Position numbers and translations under genes: made by a program. From Brevibacillus_D fluminis_A (lineage in GTDB: Bacteria; Bacillota; Bacilli; Brevibacillales; Brevibacillaceae), in contig NZ_CM125436.1 of assembly GCF_052072235.1 (NCBI RefSeq), positions 1,420,001 to 1,484,000 on the forward strand: 64,000 nt of DNA, written 5' to 3'. The notes beneath the pieces are model-generated. The model was not told where the DNA came from. It did no database searches and worked only from the letters and a program-made list of their open reading frames with translations. This document shows, piece after piece, positions 24,735 to 32,850 of the stretch (its first letter is position 1; each line of letters opens with the position of its first letter).

Positions 24735-25535
24735 TCATCTGGCAGAAGCGGGGTAAATCGTAGAGGCGGTCTGAAACCGCTGATTGATCGCATCGCACGT
24801 TTTCAGCAGCGCCGCGATGATCCTATCTTCATTTCCGTGAAAGCGGGCAGCAGGCATGGGGATGGTGACGGCAGCCAGCTTTCCGCTCGTATCGCGGATC
24901 AGCGAGCCGACTGCGCAAATGCCCAGCGAATGCTCCTCGCGATCGTACGCAACCCGGGTTTGGCGGATCGTTTGCAGCTCCTGCATGAGCCGGCTTTTGT
25001 CCGTGATGGTGTGGGGCGTATACGATTCGAGGATCGCGGGCAGCGTGCGCTCGACCTCATGGTCACTCATTGCTGCCAGGATGGCTTTTCCGTTTGCGGT
25101 GCAGTGCAAGGGAAAGGAGGCGCCGATGCTGGAAATGGCCTGCAGGCGATGGGGAGCCGTGACCTGGTCGAGAAACAGGACGCTGTGATGGTCGAGAATC
25201 GACAGGTCGACGGTTTCATCGATTTCGGCTGAAAGCTGCTGCAAATAAGGGCGCACTTCTTCCCGCAGATCGATGCGCACAGCCGCTGCCAGCAAGGCGA
25301 GTCCCGGCCCCAGGCGCACACCGCCCGAAGCGGTTGCGGACACGACAAAGCCTTCCTCTTCCAGCGCATAGATGATCCGCTGCACAGTGGAGCGGGCCAT
25401 TCCGACAAGCTGGGCGATCTGGCCGAGGCTCAAGCCGTTCGGGTGATCTTTCAAGGCCCGCAAGATGGTCGCCGCCCGGGCGATGACCTGAACGCCGTTA
25501 TTTTTACTCTTTTCAGATTGTTCATCAGTCGGCAA
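24735..25535 (-). CDS. IclR-family transcriptional regulator (second of tandem pair)
   Basis: A 266-residue IclR protein. HTH LSLGQIAQLVGMARSTVQRI; effector domain with FPLHCTANGKAIL, EEHSLGICAVGSLI and KLAAVTIPMP. Start TTG at 25535, GAGAGGAG nine bases upstream. It is divergent from the cupin-led catabolic operon, the classical place for the operon's regulator. Two paralogues differing mainly in the linker and ligand loop could sense different pathway intermediates or form heteromers. Confidence 0.92.
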   Translation of the reverse strand: MPTDEQSEKSKNNGVQVIARAATILRALKDHPNGLSLGQIAQLVGMARSTVQRIIYALEEEGFVVSATASGGVRLGPGLALLAAAVRIDLREEVRPYLQQLSAEIDETVDLSILDHHSVLFLDQVTAPHRLQAISSIGASFPLHCTANGKAILAAMSDHEVERTLPAILESYTPHTITDKSRLMQELQTIRQTRVAYDREEHSLGICAVGSLIRDTSGKLAAVTIPMPAARFHGNEDRIIAALLKTCDAINQRFQTASTIYPASAR

Positions 25536-25661
25536 GTGGGAGTGCTCCTCTCTGGCAAATTCATTAGCACTATCATACCAGAAAGCGATTTGGGAGAGGT
25601 AGCGTGGGGAGGGTTAGTCGAAATGAAAATACGTTCGTCAAAATGAATATTCTAAAAATTG

Positions 25662-25690
25662 TTGACAAAACAAAAAGGGTGAAATATGCT
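25662..25690 (+). promoter_or_regulatory. Sigma-A promoter of the catabolic operon
   Basis: TTGACA (25662-25667), 17 bases, TATGCT (25685-25690). Two palindromes follow immediately downstream. Confidence 0.8.
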
Positions 25691-25694
25691 CAAA

Positions 25695-25710
25695 TTGTAT
25701 CGTAATACAA
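25695..25710. promoter_or_regulatory. Palindrome at the operon start site
   Basis: TTGTAT and ATACAA flank CGTA. It lies over the expected transcription start, five bases downstream of the -10 box, and five bases before the 19-bp IclR-type operator. Confidence 0.6.
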
Positions 25711-25715
25711 TACTT

Positions 25716-25734
25716 TGTACCGCATTATGGTACA
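25716..25734. promoter_or_regulatory. IclR-type operator, copy in front of the catabolic operon
   Basis: TGTACCGCATTATGGTACA; outer arms TGTACC and GGTACA are perfect inverted repeats. Sixteen of 19 bases match the element before the first iclR gene. The position downstream of the promoter suggests repression. Confidence 0.78.
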
Positions 25735-25818
25735 CTTGATTATGGCGAATGGTTTTCATCAGACAGAGGATCGACAATTGAAACCGCTTCTTCGGTACAA
25801 AAAAGGAGGCTTGAAGCG

Positions 25819-26163
25819 ATGCGAAAAGTCGAGTTTGATCATGCCCGCGCGTATCACCCGCCCAAGCATTTCGGCATGACCGCACTGAAGCTGCATGGCA
25901 GAGAGGAGACGGGCACACAGTCGTTCTGGGTCGGGCTGTCCCATTTTTTGCCTGGGGGAGGGGCCGAGTACGACTACGAGGAGTCCCCCACCGAAAAAGT
26001 GTACGTGGTGCTGGCGGGGGAGCTAACGGTGAAAACCAAAAGCGAAACGGTCGTGCTGCGAGAGTGGGATTCACTTTGTTTAGCGCCAAACGAGGGCAGA
26101 GAGGTCATCAATGCGACCAACCGCCCGGCGAGCATGCTGGTCATCGTCAATTATGGCGGGTAG
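25819..26163 (+). CDS. Cupin-domain protein
   Basis: A 114-residue single-domain cupin. The core GGGAEYDYEESPTEKVYVVL and GELTVKTKSETVVLREWDSL form the two cupin motifs; the first motif has Glu residues but lacks the usual pair of His ligands, so metal binding is uncertain. First gene of the ten-gene operon, with AAAGGAGG before the ATG. It may be a sensor, isomerase or C-C bond-cleaving accessory protein for the pathway substrate. Confidence 0.85.
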   Translation: MRKVEFDHARAYHPPKHFGMTALKLHGREETGTQSFWVGLSHFLPGGGAEYDYEESPTEKVYVVLAGELTVKTKSETVVLREWDSLCLAPNEGREVINATNRPASMLVIVNYGG

Positions 26164-26190
26164 CGGAACCAACCAAGGAGGAGGAGCGAA

Positions 26191-26976
26191 TTGCTGGAAA
26201 TGAGAGAAGCTGCAGCGGGGATGTTTGATTTGACGGGCCGTGTCGCGATCGTCACGGGAGGCGCCGGAGCGCTTGGCCGCGACATCGCGCTGGGATTGGC
26301 TGCGTTCGGCGCTGATGTGGTTGTGACGGGACGCACGATCGCGACCTTGGAGAAAACGGTCGGGGAAATCGAAAAGCTGGGGCGGTCGGCTTTGGCGGTC
26401 GCATGCGATGTGAGCAGAAAGGATGATGTGGAGGCATTGGTACAAAACACGGTGCAGCGATTCGGCAAGATCGATCTGCTCGTCACAGCGGCCGGCATCG
26501 CCAAGCGTTTTCCGGCGGAGGATTTTCCCATCGAAGCGTTCGAGCAGCTGATGGACATCAATGTGAAAGGGACGTTTTTGTGCTGCCAGGCGGTCGGCAA
26601 CGTCATGAAGGAGCAAGGGCATGGAAAAATCATTACGGTCTCCTCGGTGCGCGCATTCGCCGGGCATCCGGGCGGCTATGCGGGCTACGGGACCAGCAAG
26701 GGAGCGGTCAATCTGCTGACCAAGCAGCTGGCGACCGAATGGGCCAAATACAACATCAACGTCAATGCCGTGGCGCCGACGATTTTCTGGACGCCGCTCA
26801 CGCAAGAGGTGCTCGAGGATGAGCAGCTGAAGCAGACGTTTCTGTCGCGGATTCCGATGGGGCGCGCGGCCAAAACCGACGATTTGATCGGCAGCATCAT
26901 CTTTCTCGGCTCAGCGGCTTCCGACTTCATCACCGGCCAAGTCCTGTACGTGGACGGCGGCTGTACGGCAGGGTGA
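26191..26976 (+). CDS. Short-chain dehydrogenase/reductase
   Basis: A 261-residue classical SDR: TGGAGALGRDIA cofactor loop, NAG-equivalent AAGIAK, catalytic Ser in VSSVRAF, YGTSK as the YxxxK pair, and YVDGG at the end. It should oxidise or reduce a hydroxyl/keto group with NAD(P)(H). TTG start at 26191 after GGAGGAGG. It lies 27 bases after the cupin gene and 15 before the hydroxyacyl dehydrogenase, in one operon. The two dehydrogenases may act on successive hydroxyls. Confidence 0.92.
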   Translation: MLEMREAAAGMFDLTGRVAIVTGGAGALGRDIALGLAAFGADVVVTGRTIATLEKTVGEIEKLGRSALAVACDVSRKDDVEALVQNTVQRFGKIDLLVTAAGIAKRFPAEDFPIEAFEQLMDINVKGTFLCCQAVGNVMKEQGHGKIITVSSVRAFAGHPGGYAGYGTSKGAVNLLTKQLATEWAKYNINVNAVAPTIFWTPLTQEVLEDEQLKQTFLSRIPMGRAAKTDDLIGSIIFLGSAASDFITGQVLYVDGGCTAG

Positions 26977-26991
26977 CGGGAGGGCGTTTTG

Positions 26992-27906
26992 ATGAGAAAG
27001 CGTATCGCCTTGATCGGATCAGGCATGATGGGGACTGGAATTGCGCAAATATTCGCACAACATTCGTTTGATGTGACCATTTTTGCCGCAGAGGATGCGG
27101 ATGCGCAGATTATGGGGCGCATTCAGGCGAATCTGCTGGTTCTCCAGGAAGGCGCCGTCATTTCGGCCCAAGAAGCGGAAGACGCTCTCGCCCGCATTAC
27201 GATCGCACGAGACTTGCCTGCTGCCGTTGATGGGCAGGAATTCGTGATCGAATGCGCCCCGGAAAACATGGAGCTGAAGCAGCAGCTGTTTGCCACACTC
27301 GATGAGCTTTGCGATCCGTCTGCCATTTTGGCCACCAACACGTCGGTGATGAGCATTACCCAAATCGCCGGCAGAGCCAAGCGCAGGGAACGAATCGTCG
27401 GCACCCATTTTTGGAATCCGCCGTTTCTGATTCCGCTGGTGGAAGTCATCCGGGCAGCGGACACTGCAGAGGATGTGATGCAGCGGACGATCGGGCTGCT
27501 GAGGGCAGTGGGCAAGCATCCGGTTCGGGTGAACAAGGATGAACCCGGCTTTGTCGCGAACCGCTTGCAGCACGCGCTTTGGCGGGAGGCGATCTCGATC
27601 GTGGAGCGGGGAATCGCCGATGCCGCTACGGTGGATGAATGCATCCGCTACGGTTTTGGCTTGCGTTTGCCCGTGCTTGGCCCATTGGAAAATGCGGATA
27701 TGGTCGGAACCGATCTGACGCTCGCGATTCATTCCTATTTGCTGGCTCATTTGGAGAACAGCACGGAGCCGTCCCGCCTGCTCGTGGAAAAGGTGGAAAG
27801 CGGGGAACTGGGCTTCAAGGCAGGCAAAGGCTTTTTTGACTGGACGCCCGATCAGGCGGAGCAATCCCGTCAGCGGCTGATTCAGCATTTGATCAACACA
27901 AAATAA
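26992..27906 (+). CDS. 3-hydroxyacyl-CoA dehydrogenase-family NAD oxidoreductase
   Basis: A 304-residue single-enzyme protein with NAD loop GSGMMGTGIA at the N-terminus, ENMELKQQLF and TNTSVMSI, the catalytic His in THFWNPP, and FVANRLQHAL in the C-terminal domain. This family includes 3-hydroxybutyryl-CoA dehydrogenase, but also enzymes acting on free beta-hydroxy acids such as L-carnitine dehydrogenase and L-gulonate dehydrogenase. Next to a BKACE gene the second possibility is attractive: it would make the beta-keto acid that BKACE cleaves. ATG 26992 after GGGAGGG. Confidence 0.88.
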   Translation: MRKRIALIGSGMMGTGIAQIFAQHSFDVTIFAAEDADAQIMGRIQANLLVLQEGAVISAQEAEDALARITIARDLPAAVDGQEFVIECAPENMELKQQLFATLDELCDPSAILATNTSVMSITQIAGRAKRRERIVGTHFWNPPFLIPLVEVIRAADTAEDVMQRTIGLLRAVGKHPVRVNKDEPGFVANRLQHALWREAISIVERGIADAATVDECIRYGFGLRLPVLGPLENADMVGTDLTLAIHSYLLAHLENSTEPSRLLVEKVESGELGFKAGKGFFDWTPDQAEQSRQRLIQHLINTK

Positions 27907-27948
27907 CCGATTGATTGTACACACCAAACCATTTTGGAGGGATTTTTC

Positions 27949-28749
27949 ATGGGAAAATTGAAGCTCGTCGATCTCAGCCATCCGTTCGGAGACAAGGCTC
28001 CGCTATGGCCGTATTTTGAGGATGTCAAAATCGAGCGCGTCCATTACCACGCCAAATCGGGCGTTCTGTCGCAGCGCGTGACCACCGTCATGCACTGCAC
28101 TACGCATGCGGATTCGCCCGCGCATGTGGTAGAAGGGCTGGCATACACGCATGAGATACCGTTGGAAAACTATTATGGCACAGGCGTCGTCGTGGACATC
28201 CCCAAAGGGAAGTGGGAAAAGATTACGGCCGAGGATCTGGCGAATGCGACACCGGTTATCCAGGAAGGCGACATCGTGATCATCCATACAGGCTGGCACA
28301 AATATTGGGGCGACAACCGCAAGTATTTCGCCTATTCGCCGGGACTGACCCGGGAGGCTGCAGAATGGCTGCGCGATAAAAAAGTAAAAGCGGTCGGCGT
28401 GGACCAGCAAGCATTGGATCATCCGCTGTCCACTGCGATCGCCCCGCATGGCCCGGGCCCGCTGATTCCCGAATTGGTCGAGGAATACAAGGCCGAGACA
28501 GGGCGGGACATTTTGCAAGATTTTCCGGAATGGGAGCCCGCCCATCGCGTCCTGCTCAGCAACGGCATCATGGGCTGGGAAAATGTCGGGGGAGACATCG
28601 AAATGGTAGTAGGCAAGCGAGTGACGATTTCCGGCTTTCCGATCCGCTGGTATATGGGCGACGGTTCGATCGTGCGCCTCGTAGCGTTCATCGATGAGGA
28701 TGAGGCCAATCCGGTTGCGCCGCGCGTGTACAAATACGGCACATCGTGA
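27949..28749 (+). CDS. Cyclase-family metal hydrolase (kynurenine-formamidase type)
   Basis: A 266-residue protein of the cyclase/formamidase family. The metal motif is HCTTHADSPAHV near residue 46 (HxxTHxDxPxH), and GDIVIIHTGW and VDQQALDHPLSTAIAPHG complete the active site pattern. Such enzymes hydrolyse amide, ester or C-C bonds with a divalent metal. TTTGGAGGG precedes ATG 27949. Its place between the dehydrogenases and BKACE suggests it opens or unmasks the pathway substrate. Confidence 0.88.
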   Translation: MGKLKLVDLSHPFGDKAPLWPYFEDVKIERVHYHAKSGVLSQRVTTVMHCTTHADSPAHVVEGLAYTHEIPLENYYGTGVVVDIPKGKWEKITAEDLANATPVIQEGDIVIIHTGWHKYWGDNRKYFAYSPGLTREAAEWLRDKKVKAVGVDQQALDHPLSTAIAPHGPGPLIPELVEEYKAETGRDILQDFPEWEPAHRVLLSNGIMGWENVGGDIEMVVGKRVTISGFPIRWYMGDGSIVRLVAFIDEDEANPVAPRVYKYGTS

Positions 28750-28791
28750 TCATGGCAAGTAACCACACATCGGAAAGGGGAGAGATTCGCG

Positions 28792-29631
28792 ATGGAAGAC
28801 AAAGTGATCGTGACGGTAGCCACGACCGGAGCGTGGCCGAACAAACAGGACACGCCGCATATCCCGTTGCAGCCGGAGGAAATCGCTGACGAAGTCTATG
28901 CGTGCTACAAGGCAGGGGCTGCGATCGCCCACATTCATGTCCGGGATGATGCGGGACAGGCGTCCATGAGTTTTGAAAAATTCGAGCGCACCGTCCGGCT
29001 GATCCGGGAACGCTGCGACATCGTCCTGAACTTGACGACCTCCGGCGGGCTCGGCCTGACAGATGAAGAGCGCATGAAACCATTCATCGAATTGAAGCCG
29101 GAGCTGGCTTCCTATGACTGCGGCTCGATGAACTGGGCCCACTCCACCGTTTTTCTCAACACGCCTCCGTTTTTGGAAAAGCTGGGCCACGCGATGCGGG
29201 AGAACGGGGTGAAGCCGGAAATCGAAATTTTCGACGCGGGCATGGTATACAATGCGCTGCACTATTTGAAGAAAGGCGTGCTGGACGCACCGCCCCATTT
29301 CCAGTTCGTACTGGGCGCACCGGGCGGCATCGCGGCCACTGTCGAAAATCTGGTGTTTTTAAAAGGGCTCCTGCCTGCCGATGCGACGTGGAGCGCATTC
29401 GGCATCGGACGCATGCATCTGCCGATCTTGTACGCCACGCTGGCGATGGGTGGACATGTACGGGTAGGTATGGAAGACAACATCTATTATTCGCGCGGCG
29501 TGCTGGCGGAGTCCAACGCTGCGTTCGTGGCGCGGACAAAGCGGACCGTGGCGGAATTGGGCAAGGAGCTTGCCAGTCCCGATGAGGCGAGAACCATGCT
29601 CGGGCTGCGTACAAACAACGTGCGGGTGTAA
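28792..29631 (+). CDS. BKACE-family beta-keto acid cleavage enzyme (former DUF849)
   Basis: A 279-residue TIM-barrel enzyme. The Zn/keto-acid motif AIAHIHVRDDAG, NLTTSGG, DCGSMNW, ELFD-equivalent EIEIFDAGM and HVRVGMEDNIYYSRG are characteristic. Family members condense a beta-keto acid with acetyl-CoA to give acetoacetate and a new CoA ester. The substrate varies (3-keto-5-aminohexanoate, dehydrocarnitine and many others) and is not known here. It follows the cyclase-like gene by 42 bases. Together with the hydroxyacid dehydrogenase it outlines a beta-hydroxy acid to acyl-CoA route. Confidence 0.92.
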   Translation: MEDKVIVTVATTGAWPNKQDTPHIPLQPEEIADEVYACYKAGAAIAHIHVRDDAGQASMSFEKFERTVRLIRERCDIVLNLTTSGGLGLTDEERMKPFIELKPELASYDCGSMNWAHSTVFLNTPPFLEKLGHAMRENGVKPEIEIFDAGMVYNALHYLKKGVLDAPPHFQFVLGAPGGIAATVENLVFLKGLLPADATWSAFGIGRMHLPILYATLAMGGHVRVGMEDNIYYSRGVLAESNAAFVARTKRTVAELGKELASPDEARTMLGLRTNNVRV

Positions 29632-29717
29632 TGATTCGATTGCACAGAGGAGGAGCGCGAATCCCTCCTCTTGCAGCGAACGTTTCGTAAGCGCTACCAA
29701 AACTGGGGGAGGATGCG

Positions 29718-30944
29718 ATGGGCAACAAAACTCGACGTGCAAAAACAAAGAAACAAATGGTGGTAGTCCTGCTTTGCACCGCGCTGCTCGTATTCCTGGC
29801 AGCCTGCTCGGCCGGCCGTTCAGCGCCGACAGAGATTGTCCTTGGTGCCTCGATTCCGCAGACCGGCTCGCTGGCTTCCTTTGGCGTCTATGAGAAATGG
29901 GGGTACCAAAAGGCGGTGGATGAAATCAATCAGGACGGCGGGCTGTTCCTCCAAGCCTATGACAAGAAGCTGCCGGTCAAGCTCGTCTTGTATGACGATC
30001 AAAGCAAGCCGGAGCAGGTGACCCAAAACGTGCAGCGGTTGATTCTCGACGACCGTGTGCATGGCTTGCTCGGCTCCGCCACCCCGCCGCTCGTTCTGCC
30101 CGGCGCGACCGTGGCCGAGCGCGAAAAAGTACCGATGGTGACGGGGATCGTGCCTGTCCGCTCGTTCATCGGCGCCAATCCGAACTGGAAGTATGTGTGG
30201 GACCTCTTTTTCGACGAGGTGGAGATGACCGACAAGCAGTTTCTCGCCGCCGACAGGCTCCAGACCAACAAAAAAGTCGCCTTGTTCACAGACAATGAAC
30301 CCGATGGCGTCGTGATGGGGAAGCTGTGGCAGGAAAAAGCGCAAACATTCGGCTACCAGATTGCTGCCCAGGCCAGCTTTCCCGTCGGCACCACGGATTT
30401 CGGCGATATGATCCGCAAGGCGAAGGAAGCCCAGGCCGAGGTCGTGATCGCGCAAATGCTGCCGCCCGACGCGATTTCGCTTGTCAAGCAGATGAAGACG
30501 CTCGACTACAAGCCGAAAGCGGTCTTCCTCGAAAAAGGCGCGGAGCCTGTGCAATTCGCCAACGTGCTCGGCGAAGCTGCGACCGGCATCATGGTATCGG
30601 GATACTGGCATCCGAGCTTGTCGTATCCGGGGGCCGAGACGTTAAAAGGCTCGTTTGAAAAAGAGACAGGCGAGACATACAGCCAGCATATCGCAGACAC
30701 TTATTCCGCCGCACAGATTTTGCTGGACGCGATCAAGGCAGCAGGGACGCTCGACCCGGTTTCGATCAACGAGGCCATCGGGAAAACCGACAAAACATAT
30801 GTGGTCGGCCCGATTGATTTTACCAAAGGACCCGGCGGTCATGCTTCCGTCCTGCCAACGTTCATGCTGCAATGGCAGGAGGGGCAAATCCAGATCGTGT
30901 ACCCTGACTCCCAGAAGACAGGGACCATGCTCGGTTCATCATGA
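29718..30944 (+). CDS. Branched-chain amino acid-type ABC substrate-binding lipoprotein
   Basis: A 408-residue LivK-like binding protein. The signal peptide ends in the lipobox LAAC near residue 30, followed by IVLGASIPQTGSLASFG, the hallmark start of type I periplasmic-binding proteins of this class. It captures the pathway substrate at the outer face of the membrane and hands it to the downstream permeases. It is the first of four transporter genes. This class also carries aromatic acids and short acyl amides, so the ligand need not be an amino acid. Confidence 0.92.
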   Translation: MGNKTRRAKTKKQMVVVLLCTALLVFLAACSAGRSAPTEIVLGASIPQTGSLASFGVYEKWGYQKAVDEINQDGGLFLQAYDKKLPVKLVLYDDQSKPEQVTQNVQRLILDDRVHGLLGSATPPLVLPGATVAEREKVPMVTGIVPVRSFIGANPNWKYVWDLFFDEVEMTDKQFLAADRLQTNKKVALFTDNEPDGVVMGKLWQEKAQTFGYQIAAQASFPVGTTDFGDMIRKAKEAQAEVVIAQMLPPDAISLVKQMKTLDYKPKAVFLEKGAEPVQFANVLGEAATGIMVSGYWHPSLSYPGAETLKGSFEKETGETYSQHIADTYSAAQILLDAIKAAGTLDPVSINEAIGKTDKTYVVGPIDFTKGPGGHASVLPTFMLQWQEGQIQIVYPDSQKTGTMLGSS

Positions 30945-30967
30945 TGCACCAGAAAGGGGTGGGACAT

Positions 30968-31840
30968 ATGGCTTCTTCCATCATTTTGGCGGGAGGGCTG
31001 AACGGACTTTTGCTGGGAGGTCTCTATGCGGTCGCCGCGCTCGGCTTGTCACTGGTATTCGGGGTCATGCGCCAGATCAACGTCGCCCACGGTGAACTGC
31101 TCGTACTGTCCGCGTACTTGAATGTCAGTGTGATCCAATGGCTCGGTTGGGACCCGCTGCTCGCGGTGGTCGTCGTCGCTCCGGCATTGTTTGTCATCGG
31201 CTATGGAATCCAGCGGTTTCTGATTAATCCCGTTACGTCAATGGGGGATGATCCGCCGTTGTTGACCGCGTTCGGTCTCTCCATTTTGCTGCAAAACGCG
31301 TTCATTCTCGTATGGAGCGCCGATTCACGCACGCTGGCAAGCTCTTATGCCCTGAAAGGAATCGAATGGTTTGGCCTGCAAATCCCGCTCGTTTACCTGA
31401 TCTCCTTTTTTCTCGCGCTCATCATTCTCCTTGCGTTTCATTGGTGGCTCAAGACGAGCATGACGGGAAAAGCCATCCGCGCGGCCTCGCTTGATCCGAC
31501 GACCGCGCAGACATTGGGGATGAATCCGCAGAAGCTGTATGCCATCACATACGGCATCGCGGCAGCCATCTGCGCCGTCGGCGGCTCGCTGATCGGCATG
31601 ACGTTCTCCATCGTGCCGACATCCGGACTCAATTGGCTTTTGAAAGGATTCGTCGTCGTCATTTTGGGCGGGCTGGGCAGCATGAACGGGACGCTTCTCG
31701 CCGCGTTTCTGCTCGGCATGATGGAAGGGGTCGGCGGCTCGTTCGTCGGTACCGGGTATCGCGAGATGATCGGGTATATTCTCTTTTTGCTCGTGCTGCT
31801 GATTCGGCCTTCCGGGCTTGCGGGGAGGAACTATGCGTAG
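30968..31840 (+). CDS. LivH-type ABC permease
   Basis: A 290-residue membrane protein with about eight hydrophobic segments; GLYAVAALGLSLVFGVMRQINVAHGE at the start and GLGSMNGTL near the end are typical of LivH permeases. I chose ATG 30968, eight bases after AAAGGGGTG; the ATG at 30941 overlaps the preceding stop but lacks a ribosome site. The next permease gene overlaps by eight bases, implying translational coupling. Confidence 0.92.
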   Translation: MASSIILAGGLNGLLLGGLYAVAALGLSLVFGVMRQINVAHGELLVLSAYLNVSVIQWLGWDPLLAVVVVAPALFVIGYGIQRFLINPVTSMGDDPPLLTAFGLSILLQNAFILVWSADSRTLASSYALKGIEWFGLQIPLVYLISFFLALIILLAFHWWLKTSMTGKAIRAASLDPTTAQTLGMNPQKLYAITYGIAAAICAVGGSLIGMTFSIVPTSGLNWLLKGFVVVILGGLGSMNGTLLAAFLLGMMEGVGGSFVGTGYREMIGYILFLLVLLIRPSGLAGRNYA

Positions 31841-32822
31841 CCAACCAATCGTGCTGCAAGATGTAAAACGAACGATCGGTCCGCTCACGGTCGCGGGCGT
31901 CCTTCTCGGCATAGTGCTCATGGCGATCCCGTTCTTTGCCTCCCGCTATGCCGTCTCGATCTGCTTTTCGCTATATGTGTCCATTGCGCTGGCGCAAAGC
32001 TGGAATCTCGTCAGCGGCTATACAGGGCTGGTTTCTCTCGGGCATGCGGCGTTTTTTGGCATCGGCGCCTATGCGACAGGGCTGTTGATGACCAAGGCGA
32101 ATCTCCCCTTCCTGCCAGCTGTGCTTGGCGGAGGGTTGGCCAGCGTGCTGTTTGCGGTGGCGATCGCTTCGCCGATGTTCCGCTTTCGCGGCTTTTATTT
32201 CTCCATCGGCACGATGGTGCTCGCGGAGGCGCTGCGCATCTGGATGGTCAACTGGTCGTTTACCGGCGGGGCGCAAGGGATCAACGTGCCTTTGGCAGAC
32301 TGGCTGGATGCGACGGCTTTCTATTATTTGGCGCTCGCCTTGGCAGTCGCGTCGACGCTCTTCATCGTCGTGATTTTGCGCACCCGATTGGGGCTTGGCT
32401 TGCGGGCCATCCGCGACAATGAAAAATCGGCGCGCAACAGCGGGGTCAACATTTTTCGGACCAAACTGATCGCGTTTACCGTCGCTGCGCTCCTCGCCGG
32501 ACTGGCGGGAGGCTTGCAGGCCGAATACATGGGCAGCATCGAGCCGTACTCGACCTTTTCCATGCAGTGGACGATCAGTGCGCTCACCATCGTGATTATC
32601 GGCGGGATCGGCACGATTACAGGCCCGATCATCGGGGCGATCTGCCTGACGCTGCTCAACCTGCTGCTGGTGTCGTACGGGGCTGTCGACCTGGTCATCA
32701 TGGGGCTGCTCCTGATCGTCATCATCCGGTTCCTGCCCGGCGGCATCTGGAGCGGGATGGTTCAGGCTTACAAGGCGATAATCCGAAAACAGTCGGAACG
32801 TGGCGCTGGCCGTACGCAATGA
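31833..32822 (+). CDS. LivM-type ABC permease
   Basis: A 329-residue membrane protein with about ten hydrophobic segments; SGYTGLVSLGHAAFFGIGAY is the LivM signature, and AIRDNEKSARNSGVN and GGIGTITGPIIG follow in the expected positions. Starts at ATG 31833 after GGGGAGGA, inside the end of the previous permease gene. It forms the translocation pore together with the LivH-type protein. Confidence 0.93.
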   Translation: MRSQPIVLQDVKRTIGPLTVAGVLLGIVLMAIPFFASRYAVSICFSLYVSIALAQSWNLVSGYTGLVSLGHAAFFGIGAYATGLLMTKANLPFLPAVLGGGLASVLFAVAIASPMFRFRGFYFSIGTMVLAEALRIWMVNWSFTGGAQGINVPLADWLDATAFYYLALALAVASTLFIVVILRTRLGLGLRAIRDNEKSARNSGVNIFRTKLIAFTVAALLAGLAGGLQAEYMGSIEPYSTFSMQWTISALTIVIIGGIGTITGPIIGAICLTLLNLLLVSYGAVDLVIMGLLLIVIIRFLPGGIWSGMVQAYKAIIRKQSERGAGRTQ

Positions 32823-32850
32823 GACAGGGATCATCAAGGGAGGGATCGAC

